A stretch of DNA of 64,000 nucleotides from G965205525 sp965205525 (GTDB lineage: Bacteria; Pseudomonadota; Gammaproteobacteria; JABABF01): positions 992,001 through 1,056,000 of the forward strand of contig OZ242171.1 in assembly GCA_965205525.1 (NCBI GenBank). Direction: 5' to 3'. Position 1 is the first letter of the stretch; every line of letters starts with the position of its first letter. The notes beneath the pieces are model-generated. The model had not been told where the DNA came from and ran no database searches. It saw nothing but the letters and a program-made list of their open reading frames with translations. Positions 33,863 through 42,630 of this stretch are shown here, piece after piece. A program made the translations under genes and the position numbers.

Positions 33863-34777
33863 ATGAAAACATTTGCCGAGCATATTGAAGAGTTTGCAAA
33901 GCATCTAACGGATGTGCGCGCTTTCTCCCAGCACACGGTGAAGGCCTATCGCCGCGACTTAAAGCGCTTTGCTCACTTCTGCAGCGAGCGGGGCCGGCAG
34001 CAGGCTGCAGAGGTCTCTACCGAGGATGTGCGCCATCTCATCTCAGCCCTGCATCAGGAGCGCCTCTCCGGGCGCAGCATTCAGAGATGCCTGTCTGCTG
34101 TACGCAGTTTTTATCGTTTCCTGGCAGAAAATTCCGAGTGCCGGGACAACCCTGCAGATGGGGCCACTGCGCCCCGAACCCCGCGCAAGCTGCCCCAGGT
34201 GCTAGATGCAGACCAGATGACACACCTGCTAGAGAAGAGCGAGAATCACCCGCCGGAGCCGAGAGAGCAGGCAATGCTGGAGCTTCTGTATTCTTCCGGC
34301 CTGCGTCTTTCCGAACTGGTCGGACTGAACCTGTCGGATTTGGATCTAAAGTCCCGGCTGGTCACTGTGATGGGCAAGGGACGCAAGACGCGCATCCTGC
34401 CGGTGGGGCGATACGCTGCCAAGGCGCTCTCTGCCTGGCTTCAAGTGCGCAGCGAGATGGCCGCAGCAAAGGACACGCCGGCGCTATTTCTCAGCAGACG
34501 CGGCAAACGTATTCATCCGCGCACGGTGCAGGCGAGCCTCGCCCGCTATGGCAGCCGACAGGGCACCTCGCAGCGGGTGTATCCGCACAAGCTGCGCCAT
34601 TCCTTTGCCAGCCACCTGCTGGAATCCAGCGGCGACCTGCGGGCCGTGCAGGAACTGCTCGGCCATGCAGACATCTCCACCACACAGATTTATACTCACT
34701 TGGATTTCCAGCACTTAGCCGAGGTATACGACAGTGCCCATCCCAGGGCCCGGCGCCGCAGAGGAAAAAATAATTAA
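33863..34777 (+). CDS. xerC: Tyrosine recombinase XerC
   Basis: Resolves chromosome dimers at dif together with XerD. 304 residues from ATG 33863 (GGAG six bases upstream). An N-terminal SAM-like core-binding domain (FSQHTVKAYRRDL) is followed by the catalytic domain with the full set Arg148 (SSGLRLSE), Lys172 (GKGRK), His242/Arg245 (PHKLRHSFASHLL), His268 (LLGHAD) and Tyr277 (QIYTHLD). The position after dapF-DUF484 identifies it as XerC rather than XerD or a phage integrase. Confidence 0.95.
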   Translation: MKTFAEHIEEFAKHLTDVRAFSQHTVKAYRRDLKRFAHFCSERGRQQAAEVSTEDVRHLISALHQERLSGRSIQRCLSAVRSFYRFLAENSECRDNPADGATAPRTPRKLPQVLDADQMTHLLEKSENHPPEPREQAMLELLYSSGLRLSELVGLNLSDLDLKSRLVTVMGKGRKTRILPVGRYAAKALSAWLQVRSEMAAAKDTPALFLSRRGKRIHPRTVQASLARYGSRQGTSQRVYPHKLRHSFASHLLESSGDLRAVQELLGHADISTTQIYTHLDFQHLAEVYDSAHPRARRRRGKNN

Positions 34778-34813
34778 ATAAAAGTGCCGGCGGCGATGCG
34801 AGCCGGGCTATTT

Positions 34814-35152
34814 CTATATGGCTTCTTCGCCGGTTTCGCCGGTGCGAATGCGCACCACTTGGTTCAGCGGCAGCACAAATACTTTGCCATCCCCAATTTT
34901 TCCGGTATTGGCCACCTGCCGAATAGCCTCAATGACGCGCTCCACCAAGCTGTCGGCTACCGCTGCCTCAATTTTAACTTTTGGCAGAAAATCCAAGACA
35001 TACTCGGCACCCCGATAAAGCTCCGTGTGGCCCTTCTGCTGACCGAAGCCTTTTACCTCGGTCACAGTCATGCCATGCACGCCAACTTCGTGGAGTGCCT
35101 CACGAACATCATCCAGTTTGAAAGGTTTGATGATTGCGACAATAAGCTGCAT
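34814..35152 (-). CDS. glnB: Nitrogen regulatory protein P-II
   Basis: A 112-residue trimeric signalling protein that reports 2-oxoglutarate, ATP/ADP and glutamine status. The T-loop has the uridylylation site Tyr51 in ELYRGAEY, and the B- and C-loops VANTGKIGDGKVFVLPL are intact. The start ATG at 35152 has a perfect AGGAGG seven bases upstream. It follows a TorF-family porin gene by 19 bp on the same strand. No amtB is adjacent, so glnB and glnK cannot be separated with certainty; I use glnB in the broad sense. Confidence 0.93.
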   Translation of the reverse strand: MQLIVAIIKPFKLDDVREALHEVGVHGMTVTEVKGFGQQKGHTELYRGAEYVLDFLPKVKIEAAVADSLVERVIEAIRQVANTGKIGDGKVFVLPLNQVVRIRTGETGEEAI

Positions 35153-35171
35153 GAGAAACCTCCTACTAGTG

Positions 35172-35969
35172 CTAGAAAGACTTGGATACTGTGAACACGA
35201 CACGGCTGTCGCAGAGGGCATCGCAAACATCGCTATCCAAGTCCGTGTCCAAGTAGCGCAGATCAAACGCAAGGCCCTGGTACTCGGTGGACAGGCCTAC
35301 GGACCAATCCAAGTAGTAATCCTCTACACCGGATGGCAGCAAAGTGACGCTCCTGCTTTCACCGTCAACGATTGTCGTGGAAACAGTGGTCGGCACTGCA
35401 AAGAAAGCTCCCAGCTCTTCTTCGCTGTCAAAGAAATTGCCCCCGACATGAACATCCAAACTGATCTCGCTGCCGGCCACCGTGCCGAGGGTCCATCCAT
35501 AATCAGCAAAGAGGTACCAGAATTCTCCAGTCTCGCCGAAATAATCATCTGAATAGTTGAGCCCAATGCCGAGATCAGCAAATTGGAGCAGGACATAGCC
35601 TTCCAAGTAGTCCTCGTTTGCATCCCCCCCTGGATAATCGTAGTAAATCAAGCCGAAATCAAGAGAGCGCCCGTCGGCCCATTCCCAAGTGTAGCCAGCG
35701 GTATAGTCCAGTTCCAAGGTCGGCTCATCGGTGTCAAAATCCACGTTGGAGCCCCATAACCCGAGGTGGAAGCCATTCTCAAAATTGACTCCAATGGAGG
35801 CTTGAACCGCCGGATTTTCATCCGTCTGGGAAACACCGCGAAATACGTAGTCGGTGGTAAACGCTGCATCTGCTCCGATCTCTGCTGCAGAGACCGCCCC
35901 CACGGAAAGAGATAAAGATAAGAGCAGTGCGAAAAAGGTGGGAAGTGCTAAGAAAAGCTGGGGGAACAT
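35172..35969 (-). CDS. TorF-family putative porin
   Basis: 265 residues. A Sec signal (LLLSLSLSVGAVSA-AEIG) is followed by an amphipathic beta-strand-rich outer-membrane protein with the family opening ADAAFTTDYVFRGVSQTDENPA (the conserved segment is YVFRGVSQT) and ending in Phe (VFTVSKSF), as expected for BAM substrates. Acidic and tyrosine-rich strands throughout. It precedes glnB in one unit; the association of this porin family with P-II genes suggests control by nitrogen status. GGAGAG precedes the ATG. Transport substrate unknown. Confidence 0.85.
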   Translation of the reverse strand: MFPQLFLALPTFFALLLSLSLSVGAVSAAEIGADAAFTTDYVFRGVSQTDENPAVQASIGVNFENGFHLGLWGSNVDFDTDEPTLELDYTAGYTWEWADGRSLDFGLIYYDYPGGDANEDYLEGYVLLQFADLGIGLNYSDDYFGETGEFWYLFADYGWTLGTVAGSEISLDVHVGGNFFDSEEELGAFFAVPTTVSTTIVDGESRSVTLLPSGVEDYYLDWSVGLSTEYQGLAFDLRYLDTDLDSDVCDALCDSRVVFTVSKSF

Positions 35970-36047
35970 AGAGAATTTCTCTCCAAAGCAACCAAGGTAT
36001 TTCTATTGTACACTACTGCCATTCCGAGCGGCAGTGCTCGGCAGAAT

Positions 36048-36066
36048 CCGGCACAGAAGGTGCCGG
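36048..36066. other. Hairpin in comM 5' region
   Basis: CCGGCAC (36048-36054) pairs perfectly with GTGCCGG (36060-36066) over a five-base loop. It lies 37 bp before the comM start, between divergent torF-like and comM genes. There is no T-run, so it may be a leader structure or operator rather than a terminator. Confidence 0.35.
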
Positions 36067-36102
36067 AAAAGAATATTCGGATCTGTTGCCAAGGAGGGTG
36101 CC

Positions 36103-37611
36103 ATGGCGCTTGCTACTGTACATACCCGTGCCGCTGTCGGGATCACCGCCCCGCCAGTCACGGTGGAGGTACACCTGTCCGGCGGCCTGCCGGGGCTCTC
36201 TATTGTCGGCCTGCCAGAGACGGTGGTACGGGAGAGCCGGGAGCGGGTGCGCAGTGCTCTTCTAAACGCCCGCTTTGATTTCCCGGCACGGCGCATCACC
36301 ATTAACTTGGCTCCGGCGGACCTGCCCAAGGAAGGCAGCCGCTTTGATCTCGCTATTGCCGTAGGCATCCTCGCAGCTTCAGGCCAGGTGCCGAGCGGGG
36401 AACTGGAAAATATGGAGTTCCTAGGGGAGGTATCCCTGTCCGGCGAGCTGCGCCCGGTGAGAGGCGTGCTGCCGTCTGCCATTCAATCCGCCAAAGGCAG
36501 CCGCACCCTTCTGGTGCCCCAGGGCAATGCCGCTGAGGCGGCCCTCGCCGCCCATGCCCACATCCTGCCAGCAAAGCATCTGCTAGATGTCTGCGGGCAT
36601 CTGCACGGTCAGCAGCGGCTGCTCCCGGCTGCTCCTCCGGGATTGCCTGAAGAAGAGGCAGTGCTCCCAGACTTAGCGGAAATAAAGGGCCAGCAGGCCG
36701 CCCGGCGAGCCTTGGAAATCGCTGCCGCAGGTGGGCACAACCTGCTGTTTATCGGTCCCCCGGGCACCGGCAAAACCATGCTGGCTCGCCGCCTGCCGGG
36801 CATCCTGCCGACGATAAGCGAAGAGCAGGCTTTGGAGACGGCGGCAGTGCGCTCTGTGGCGGGGTATGAAATGAATCTTGCCAACTGGCGCCGCCCCCCT
36901 TTTCGCGCACCGCACCACAGCGCTTCTGCTGCCGCCCTTGTCGGCGGCGGCAACCCGCCCCAGCCCGGAGAGATCTCCCTGGCCCATCATGGGGTGCTGT
37001 TTTTAGATGAGCTGCCGGAATTCCGCAGGCAGGTGCTAGAGGTCCTGCGGGAACCCATGGAATCCGGTGAAGTGCATCTGGCCCGGGCGGCCAGACGGGT
37101 GTGCTACCCGGCCCGTTTCCAGCTGCTCGGCACCATGAACCCCTGCCCCTGCGGCTACAGCGGCGACTCGGAAATCTTCTGCCGCTGCTCCCCGGAGCAG
37201 ATCAGCCGCTACCAGGGCCGTCTTTCAGGTCCCTTTCTGGACCGCATTGACATGCAGGTGGAGGTGCAGCGCATCTCCGTCTTTCAAATGGGCGACAGCA
37301 CAGAAACCGCAGAAGATAGCCGCACCGTTGCCGCCCGGGTGGCGGCGGCCCGTCAGCAGCAGCAGAGCAGAGGTCTCTTGAATGGCTGCCTGGAGGGAGC
37401 TCTCTTAGAAGAGCACTGCCGCTTAGACCAAGAGCAGAGCCATCTGCTGTCCCGGGCAATGGAAAGACTAGGCCTGTCTATACGGGGCTGTCATCGGGTG
37501 CTGCGGGTGGCACGCACCATCGCAGACCTGGAGGGCAGCCAGGGCCTCCATACAAGGCACTTGGGGGAAGCGCTGGCCTACCGTCGCCCACAGAAACAAA
37601 AAAATCTATAA
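36103..37611 (+). CDS. comM: YifB/ComM family Mg chelatase-like AAA+ ATPase
   Basis: 502 residues starting at ATG 36103, which has a perfect AAGGAGG five bases upstream; the longer open frame overlaps the divergent porin gene. The N-terminal Lon-like/ChlI domain (GLPGLSIVGLPETVVRESRERV) is followed by the AAA+ core with Walker A IGPPGTGKTMLA, the FRAPHHSAS segment, Walker B GVLFLDELPEF and CPCGY, and a C-terminal Mg_chelatase_C domain (RGCHRVLRVARTIADLEG). ComM is a hexameric branch-migration helicase that helps integrate DNA in natural transformation. All ATPase motifs are intact. Confidence 0.95.
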   Translation: MALATVHTRAAVGITAPPVTVEVHLSGGLPGLSIVGLPETVVRESRERVRSALLNARFDFPARRITINLAPADLPKEGSRFDLAIAVGILAASGQVPSGELENMEFLGEVSLSGELRPVRGVLPSAIQSAKGSRTLLVPQGNAAEAALAAHAHILPAKHLLDVCGHLHGQQRLLPAAPPGLPEEEAVLPDLAEIKGQQAARRALEIAAAGGHNLLFIGPPGTGKTMLARRLPGILPTISEEQALETAAVRSVAGYEMNLANWRRPPFRAPHHSASAAALVGGGNPPQPGEISLAHHGVLFLDELPEFRRQVLEVLREPMESGEVHLARAARRVCYPARFQLLGTMNPCPCGYSGDSEIFCRCSPEQISRYQGRLSGPFLDRIDMQVEVQRISVFQMGDSTETAEDSRTVAARVAAARQQQQSRGLLNGCLEGALLEEHCRLDQEQSHLLSRAMERLGLSIRGCHRVLRVARTIADLEGSQGLHTRHLGEALAYRRPQKQKNL

Positions 37612-37642
37612 TGTATTTCTTCTTTCATTCCTGTGTGCATAT

Positions 37643-38521
37643 ATGAACAGCGATCATCCCCTGCACGGTAAAACCGTTCTTGTCACGGGTGCCAACAGCG
37701 GCATCGGAAGAGCAGCCGCACTGGAACTGGCCAAGGTCGGGGCCAAGGTGGTGGTGGGCGGGCGCAGCCCAGAGCGATGTGCGGCCATACAGAAGGATGT
37801 GGCGGCCATCACCGGGCAGCAGCCAGAATGCCTGTTCTGTGATTTCTTGTCTTTGGATTCAGTGCGGGAAGGAGCGGCAAAATACTTGGAAAGCGGCCGC
37901 CCCTTAGACGTGCTGATCAACAACGCCGGGGCGCTGTTCTCTAAGCGAACGGAAACCCGTGATGGCTACGAGGCCAGTTTCGGAGTCAATCATCTCGCCC
38001 CCTTCCTGCTGACTGGCATGCTGCTGCCGAGGCTCAGGGAATCAGAGGTGTCGCGAATTGTCATGGTGGCCTCGGATGCGCATCGCTTCGGCATGCCCTT
38101 GAACCTAGATGATCTGCAGCTGCAAAAGGGCTACGGCCCCTTCAAAGCCTACGGCCGCTCCAAGGGCGCCAATATCCTGTTCACACGGGGTCTGGCCAAA
38201 CGCCTGAAAAACAGCGGCACCACTGTCAATGCCATGCATCCGGGTGCGGTCAGCACCAACCTCGGCAATGTTCAGAATCCGGTGATGAAAAAATTGATGG
38301 GACTCCTGCTGTATCTCTTCTTTCGCAGCCCGGAGAAAGGCGCGGAAACCGTCCTGTGGCTGGCTTCCAGTTCGGCAGTGCAAAGCCAGAGCGGCGGCTA
38401 TTACATGAACTGCCGAATGCACCGCCCCCCTCGCGCCTGGGTGCTGGATGATGCGCTTATGGAAGCGCTGTGGCAGGTCAGTGAGGAACTGACTGGCTTT
38501 CGCTATCCCGCCAATCTGTAA
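37643..38521 (+). CDS. SDR oxidoreductase (retinol-dehydrogenase-like)
   Basis: 292 residues. Cofactor motif TGANSGIG at 15-22 with GGRSPERC after the second strand, which favours NADP(H); NNAG at 93-96; catalytic Ser144, Tyr170 and Lys174 (AYGRSKGAN). The MHPGAVSTNLG block and the hydrophobic helix LMGLLLYLFF near residue 225 are typical of the retinol dehydrogenase/WW-domain oxidoreductase group. A TATAAT sequence overlaps the comM stop at 37608-37613, so it may have its own promoter. Its stop abuts the convergent cytochrome gene. Substrate unknown. Confidence 0.9.
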   Translation: MNSDHPLHGKTVLVTGANSGIGRAAALELAKVGAKVVVGGRSPERCAAIQKDVAAITGQQPECLFCDFLSLDSVREGAAKYLESGRPLDVLINNAGALFSKRTETRDGYEASFGVNHLAPFLLTGMLLPRLRESEVSRIVMVASDAHRFGMPLNLDDLQLQKGYGPFKAYGRSKGANILFTRGLAKRLKNSGTTVNAMHPGAVSTNLGNVQNPVMKKLMGLLLYLFFRSPEKGAETVLWLASSSAVQSQSGGYYMNCRMHRPPRAWVLDDALMEALWQVSEELTGFRYPANL

Positions 38522-38974
38522 TCAGCGAACCTGCTCTAGCATATAGTCCACCGCGGCCTGAACTTCCGCATCGGAGCAGTTCAGGCACACGCCCTTTGCT
38601 GGCATGGTGCCGGACCCATTGAGCGCATTGGCATAGAGGGTTTCCAGCCCCTTGGCTAGGCGGGATGTCCAATCCGCCGCCGTCCCGGTGCGGGGCGCTC
38701 CCGCCAATCCATTTTCATGGCAGGAAACACAGCCAAACTGGTATATCTCCTCCGAGGAGCGAGGTCCGGAGGAAAGCTGGGGCACCAGCACGGCGGTTGC
38801 ACAGGGCTCTCCTTGCAGGCACACCTCCCCCGCCGCCAAGATGCGCTGGCGGATCGCTTCTCGCTGGCGCTCGGAAATGGCCTCAGCAGCGAGAGGCAGC
38901 ATCCCGCACGAAAAGATGAGGAGCAGAACAAAACGCCTTGTGCGGGCAAAGGGGGGTACAGAAAAAACTATCAT
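38522..38974 (-). CDS. Cytochrome c5-like periplasmic protein
   Basis: 150 residues from ATG 38974, with a Sec signal (FVLLLIFSCGMLPLAAEA). The single heme site is CVSCH in FGCVSCHENGLAGAP; the axial Met is in TMPAKG; the CLNCSD segment nearby supplies the disulfide typical of cytochrome c5. About 60 residues between the signal and heme motif contain a second Cys pair (VCLQGEPC), so the protein is longer than plain c5. Expected to carry electrons in the periplasm. The exact start is uncertain, as upstream GTG and TTG codons are in frame and no good ribosome-binding site is seen. Confidence 0.88.
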   Translation of the reverse strand: MIVFSVPPFARTRRFVLLLIFSCGMLPLAAEAISERQREAIRQRILAAGEVCLQGEPCATAVLVPQLSSGPRSSEEIYQFGCVSCHENGLAGAPRTGTAADWTSRLAKGLETLYANALNGSGTMPAKGVCLNCSDAEVQAAVDYMLEQVR

Positions 38975-39197
38975 CGCCACTCGAGAAAAGAAGTTAATTT
39001 TACCCCTATTTACCGGCAAAGGCAGCTTCGGGAGAGCTGCAGCTTCTAACGCAGCGAGTCATGCCGGGGCTTGTCGGTGCGAGAAAAGGAGCCACAGAGG
39101 CCGAAGACCAAAAACGGCGGGGGAAAATGGCGAGCGGGCCAGGGAAATGGATGGAAGGCGGGCTCCTGTCGCGAGCGGGCGCTCGGAAAGACGGGCG

Positions 39198-39932
39198 CTA
39201 GCGGCCACAGCGCAAAAACAGCAGCTCAAAAATATTGCGACCCTCCCGATGTGCCCGTCCTTCAAAGCAGGTGATAGGCCGCCAAGGTGCTCGGGGCGCA
39301 AAGCGGCCGGTGCCCGCTGCATTTTCAAGCTGCTTTTCTGCGCCTGCCGCTGCCAGCATTTCCCGGGCGTAGTCCTCCCAGTCTGTCGCTAGATGAAGCA
39401 GACCCCGGGGACAGAGCCGGGAAGCGCACAATGCCAGGAACCGCTCACCCACCAGGCGCCGCTTGCGATGGCGACTTTTCGGCCAGGGGTCCGGGAAAAA
39501 GATCTGCACTGCATCTAGCGCCTCAGGGGGGATGCAGCTTTCCAGCATGGTTTGTGCATCGCCGCGCCAGATGCGGATATTTTTTATCTCCCGGCGCACG
39601 ATGCCCTGCAGCAGGCGGCCGATGCCGCTCGGATATACCTCTATGCCGATGAAATTGATCTCCGGCATTGCCTCAGCCATGGCAAGAAGCGAGTCACCGC
39701 TGCCAAAACCCACCTCCAAAACACAGGGGGCAGAGCGCCCGAACAGCAAGTCTATATCGGGGGGGCACACGGGCTGCATGCCCCAGCGGTCCCAGTACTT
39801 CTGAATGGCCAGCTGCTGAGACTGGGTGGTGCGCCCGCCTCGCAGCACGTAGCTGCGGATTTTGCGCTGGGGGGGTAAACGGGCGACATGCCCTGCTGGG
39901 AAGACTCGGGGCAGCGGCAGTGAACCGGGCAT
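39198..39932 (-). CDS. trmB: tRNA (guanine-46-N7)-methyltransferase
   Basis: A Rossmann-fold AdoMet enzyme that makes m7G46 in the tRNA variable loop. 244 residues. EVGFGSGDSLLAMA binds AdoMet, INFIGIEVY follows, FFPDPWPKSRHRKRRL is the catalytic and RNA-binding signature of TrmB, and LHLATDWEDYA lies near the C terminus. It starts two bases after the rpoH stop, so the two genes form an operon, an unusual pairing since trmB is more often near mutY/yggX in relatives. That neighbour comparison is from general knowledge. Confidence 0.95.
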   Translation of the reverse strand: MPGSLPLPRVFPAGHVARLPPQRKIRSYVLRGGRTTQSQQLAIQKYWDRWGMQPVCPPDIDLLFGRSAPCVLEVGFGSGDSLLAMAEAMPEINFIGIEVYPSGIGRLLQGIVRREIKNIRIWRGDAQTMLESCIPPEALDAVQIFFPDPWPKSRHRKRRLVGERFLALCASRLCPRGLLHLATDWEDYAREMLAAAGAEKQLENAAGTGRFAPRAPWRPITCFEGRAHREGRNIFELLFLRCGR

Positions 39933-39934
39933 GC

Positions 39935-40966
39935 TCAGTTTTCGGAAACGTCAAATTCCGTGCGCAGTTTTTTCAGCGCCTGCTGTTCAATCTGGCGGAT
40001 CCTCTCCATGGAGACACCGTATTCACTGGCCAGCTCCTGCAGGGTTGCCTTGGCACCGTCATTTAGCCACCTTCGCTGCAGGATGCTGCGGCTGCGCTCG
40101 TCCAGGGCATCTATCGCCTGGTATAGTTTTCCCCGATTCAGGGTGGTCTGCTCTTGCTTTTCCGCGGCACTGGCGGGGTCATCCCCCGGCGCCTCCAGCA
40201 GGGCCACAGGGGGGACTCGCTCATTGTCGTCGCTGTCTCGGCATTCATCCAAGGACATATCGGGCGCACGAAAACGATCCTCCATCTGCCGCACATCCTT
40301 CACTTTCACCTGCAAGTTCTCTGCCATCGCCGCCGCCTCTTCATCGCTCATCCGAGCAAGGCTCTTGCGTCCGCTGCGGAGATTGAAGAACAGCTTGCGC
40401 TGGGCCTTAGTGGTGGCGATGCGCACCAGGCGCCAGTTGTGCAGCACATACTCGTGAATCTCTGCTTTAATCCAGTACACAGCAAAGGTGATAAAGCGCA
40501 TTCCGCGCATCGGGTCAAAACGCTTGACCGCCTTCATCAGCCCAATATTTCCCTCCTGAATCAAATCGGCCTCCGGCAGCCCATAGCCCTTGTAGGAATA
40601 GGCCACGTACACGACAAAACGCAGGTGGGCGAGCACCAGCTGGCGAGCGGCATCCATGTCGCCGTCACGACTATAGGCGAGAGCCAGCTCCTTCTCCTGG
40701 CGGGCACTCAGCCTAGGTATGGAGCGCACTTTCCTGAGATAGGCATCCAAGCTGCTGCCCGGTGAAAGAAGCGGCTGTTCCTTGGGGATCAGTTCAGTGC
40801 TGGTTGCGCTTGCAGACAATTTGGTACCCTCCTCCACCCCTGGGTCAGACTGCTGCGGCTGTCGCACAGTTGCGCCTGCAGACAATTCGATACCCTCCTC
40901 CACCAGAGCGGCGGGTTTATCAGTCCGGCTGCCAGAAATCAATATTGCGCTGCTACGACGACTCAT
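39935..40966 (-). CDS. rpoH: RNA polymerase sigma-32 factor (RpoH) with N-terminal extension
   Basis: Heat-shock sigma factor. From ATG 40966 it has 343 residues against about 284 in E. coli. Region 2 reads LRFVVYVAYSYKGYGLPEADLIQEGNIGLMKAV, split here by normal motifs, and the RpoH box QRKLFFNLR follows. Region 4 ends in SYGVSMERIRQIE-type residues (EYGVSMERIRQIEQQALKK). The first about 60 residues are extra and contain two copies of a VEEG-x2-LSA-x-AT motif from a 66-bp-period DNA repeat. A TATAAT box overlaps the upstream open frame, which favours the ATG at 40966 over the earlier TTG. The predicted leader is very short. Followed by trmB. Confidence 0.93.
   Translation of the reverse strand: MSRRSSAILISGSRTDKPAALVEEGIELSAGATVRQPQQSDPGVEEGTKLSASATSTELIPKEQPLLSPGSSLDAYLRKVRSIPRLSARQEKELALAYSRDGDMDAARQLVLAHLRFVVYVAYSYKGYGLPEADLIQEGNIGLMKAVKRFDPMRGMRFITFAVYWIKAEIHEYVLHNWRLVRIATTKAQRKLFFNLRSGRKSLARMSDEEAAAMAENLQVKVKDVRQMEDRFRAPDMSLDECRDSDDNERVPPVALLEAPGDDPASAAEKQEQTTLNRGKLYQAIDALDERSRSILQRRWLNDGAKATLQELASEYGVSMERIRQIEQQALKKLRTEFDVSEN
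40803..40904 (-). repeat. Direct repeat in the rpoH N-terminal coding region
   Basis: Two 36-bp copies (40803-40838 and 40869-40904) differ at three positions and are 66 bp apart, exactly 22 codons. They encode VEEGTKLSASAT and VEEGIELSAGAT in the N-terminal extension of RpoH. Confidence 0.85.
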
Positions 40967-40978
40967 TGTCGAGAGCGC

Positions 40979-40984
40979 ATTATA
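40979..40984 (-). promoter_or_regulatory. -10 box of rpoH
   Basis: TATAAT on the minus strand, 12 bases before the ATG at 40966. It implies a leader of only about six bases. No good -35 hexamer is visible at the normal distance. Confidence 0.45.
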
Positions 40985-41049
40985 GCCCAATCATCCTTTG
41001 TTACCGGTTTCTTTTTGTTTCTTTTTGCTTTTGCGCACCGCCGCTCACA

Positions 41050-41087
41050 TGTCTGCAGGAGCCCTTGCAGTGCAGCGGCTGCAGACA
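41050..41087. terminator. Inverted repeat downstream of gap
   Basis: TGTCTGCAG (41050-41058) and CTGCAGACA (41079-41087) are perfect inverted copies flanking a 20-base GC-rich loop. They lie 14 bp after the gap stop. There is no T-run on the gap-coding strand, so factor-independent termination is doubtful; it may stabilise the mRNA 3' end. Confidence 0.35.
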
Positions 41088-41100
41088 GCTGCCAATCCCG

Positions 41101-42591
41101 TTATAACTCCTTGGGATACATCGGGTAGCTGACGCCAGCCATTTCTTCCAGCACCCGGTACACCTGGCAGGCATAGCCAAATTCGTTGTCGTACCAGATA
41201 TAAAGAATGCAGTTTCGTCCCTGAGCAATCGTCGCCTGTGAATCGTAGACACAAGCGTGCCGAGAGCCGATGAAATCACTGGACACGACCTCCGGCGAGT
41301 TGGTGTAGTCAATCTGGCGACGCAGCGAGGAATGCAGCGCCACCTTGCGCATGTGCTCGTTGATTTCTTCTACGCTGGCCTCCTTTTCCAAGTGCAGGTG
41401 CAAGATCGCCAGTGACACATCGGGCACCGGTACACGAATCGCGTTGCCGGTCAGCCGGCCGGCCATTTCGGGCAGAACCTGAGCCACTGCCTGTGCCGCC
41501 CCGGTGGAGGTCAGCACCAGGTTGAGGGGAGCACTGCGGCCGCGCCGGTCCGCCTTGTGATAGTTGTCAATTAGGTTCTGGTCGTTGGTGTAGGCATGCA
41601 CTGTCTCCAAATGACCATGGCAGATGCCGAAACCGTCATGGATCGCTTTCAGGGGCAAGGCAACCGCATTGGTCGTGCAGGAGGCAGCGGAGACAATCTG
41701 ATCATCCTCCCGCAGCGATTCGTGATTAATGCCGTGGACAACATTTTTAATATCGCTCTTGCCCGGCGCCGTGAGCAGCACCTTGGATACGCCGCTCTGC
41801 TGCAAGTGCCGCTGCAACCCGTCCCGGTCGCGCCATTGGCCGGTATTGTCCACCACGATGGCGTCGGAAATGCCGTACCGCTCGTAGTCCGCTCCCTCAG
41901 GCTGGTCGGCACAGATCATCTGCACCTCATTGCCATTGGCAACAAAGGACTGGTGCTCTTCGTCCACCCGAATCGTGCCGTGGAAAGCGCCGTGCACAGA
42001 ATCCCGGCGCAGCAGGCTGGCCCGTTTCGCCAGGTCGCCGGGTCGGCTGTCGCCACGCACTACGATTGCCCGCAGGCGCAGGGTATCGCCCCCCGCCGTG
42101 TTCTCAATTAGCAGGCGGGCCACCAGACGTCCCACTCGCCCAAAGCCGAACAACACCACGTCTCTCGGCCGACTGATGGGTTTTTGCGCACTACCAATTA
42201 AATCCTTCACTTGGGCATGTACAAATTCTTGCACGCTCTGCCCTGCCGACTTGCCCCGCTCCTCATAGAGCACCGCAATATGCCCCACATCCACCTGGGC
42301 ACTGCCCAGGTTGTCCATGACGGCCAGCGCCTGGATCACGGGAAAAGTTTCAAACTCCGATAATTCGTTTCCCTCCACCTGCCGCACGAGGCGATGGGCC
42401 TGCATAATGTCCAGGGCCGAGATATTGATCAGCGGCTGCTCGTAAATATGGGCATGGACATTGTTCTGCCGGTACAGCTTCCCCACCAGCGGTATCATCG
42501 CTTCCGCCAATGCTTCGCGCTGCTTCCAGTCACTGAAATAGTCATCCGGTCTCGGACGCCTGCGCTCTGCAATCACAATATCTCTCCCCAT
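41101..42591 (-). CDS. gap: Glyceraldehyde-3-phosphate dehydrogenase, long form
   Basis: 496 residues from ATG 42591, about 160 longer than classical GAPDH because of an N-terminal helical region (residues 1-125). The dehydrogenase part begins VVLFGFGRVGRLVARLL, with catalytic Cys in SAASCTTN, TVHAYTNDQNLID, and the C-terminal WYDNEFGYACQV. This long type is found next to mfd in many gammaproteobacteria, and here it is divergent from mfd. It probably serves glycolysis or gluconeogenesis; the extension suggests an extra regulatory or assembly function that I cannot define. The cofactor is NAD(P). Confidence 0.93.
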   Translation of the reverse strand: MGRDIVIAERRRPRPDDYFSDWKQREALAEAMIPLVGKLYRQNNVHAHIYEQPLINISALDIMQAHRLVRQVEGNELSEFETFPVIQALAVMDNLGSAQVDVGHIAVLYEERGKSAGQSVQEFVHAQVKDLIGSAQKPISRPRDVVLFGFGRVGRLVARLLIENTAGGDTLRLRAIVVRGDSRPGDLAKRASLLRRDSVHGAFHGTIRVDEEHQSFVANGNEVQMICADQPEGADYERYGISDAIVVDNTGQWRDRDGLQRHLQQSGVSKVLLTAPGKSDIKNVVHGINHESLREDDQIVSAASCTTNAVALPLKAIHDGFGICHGHLETVHAYTNDQNLIDNYHKADRRGRSAPLNLVLTSTGAAQAVAQVLPEMAGRLTGNAIRVPVPDVSLAILHLHLEKEASVEEINEHMRKVALHSSLRRQIDYTNSPEVVSSDFIGSRHACVYDSQATIAQGRNCILYIWYDNEFGYACQVYRVLEEMAGVSYPMYPKEL

Positions 42592-42630
42592 GCGATGCCG
42601 ACAACGGGCACTACAAAAACAATAGCGTTT

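Noticed and set aside
36048..36066. Terminator call for the CCGGCAC hairpin
   Set aside because: No T-run on either strand and it lies between divergent genes, where no transcript should end.
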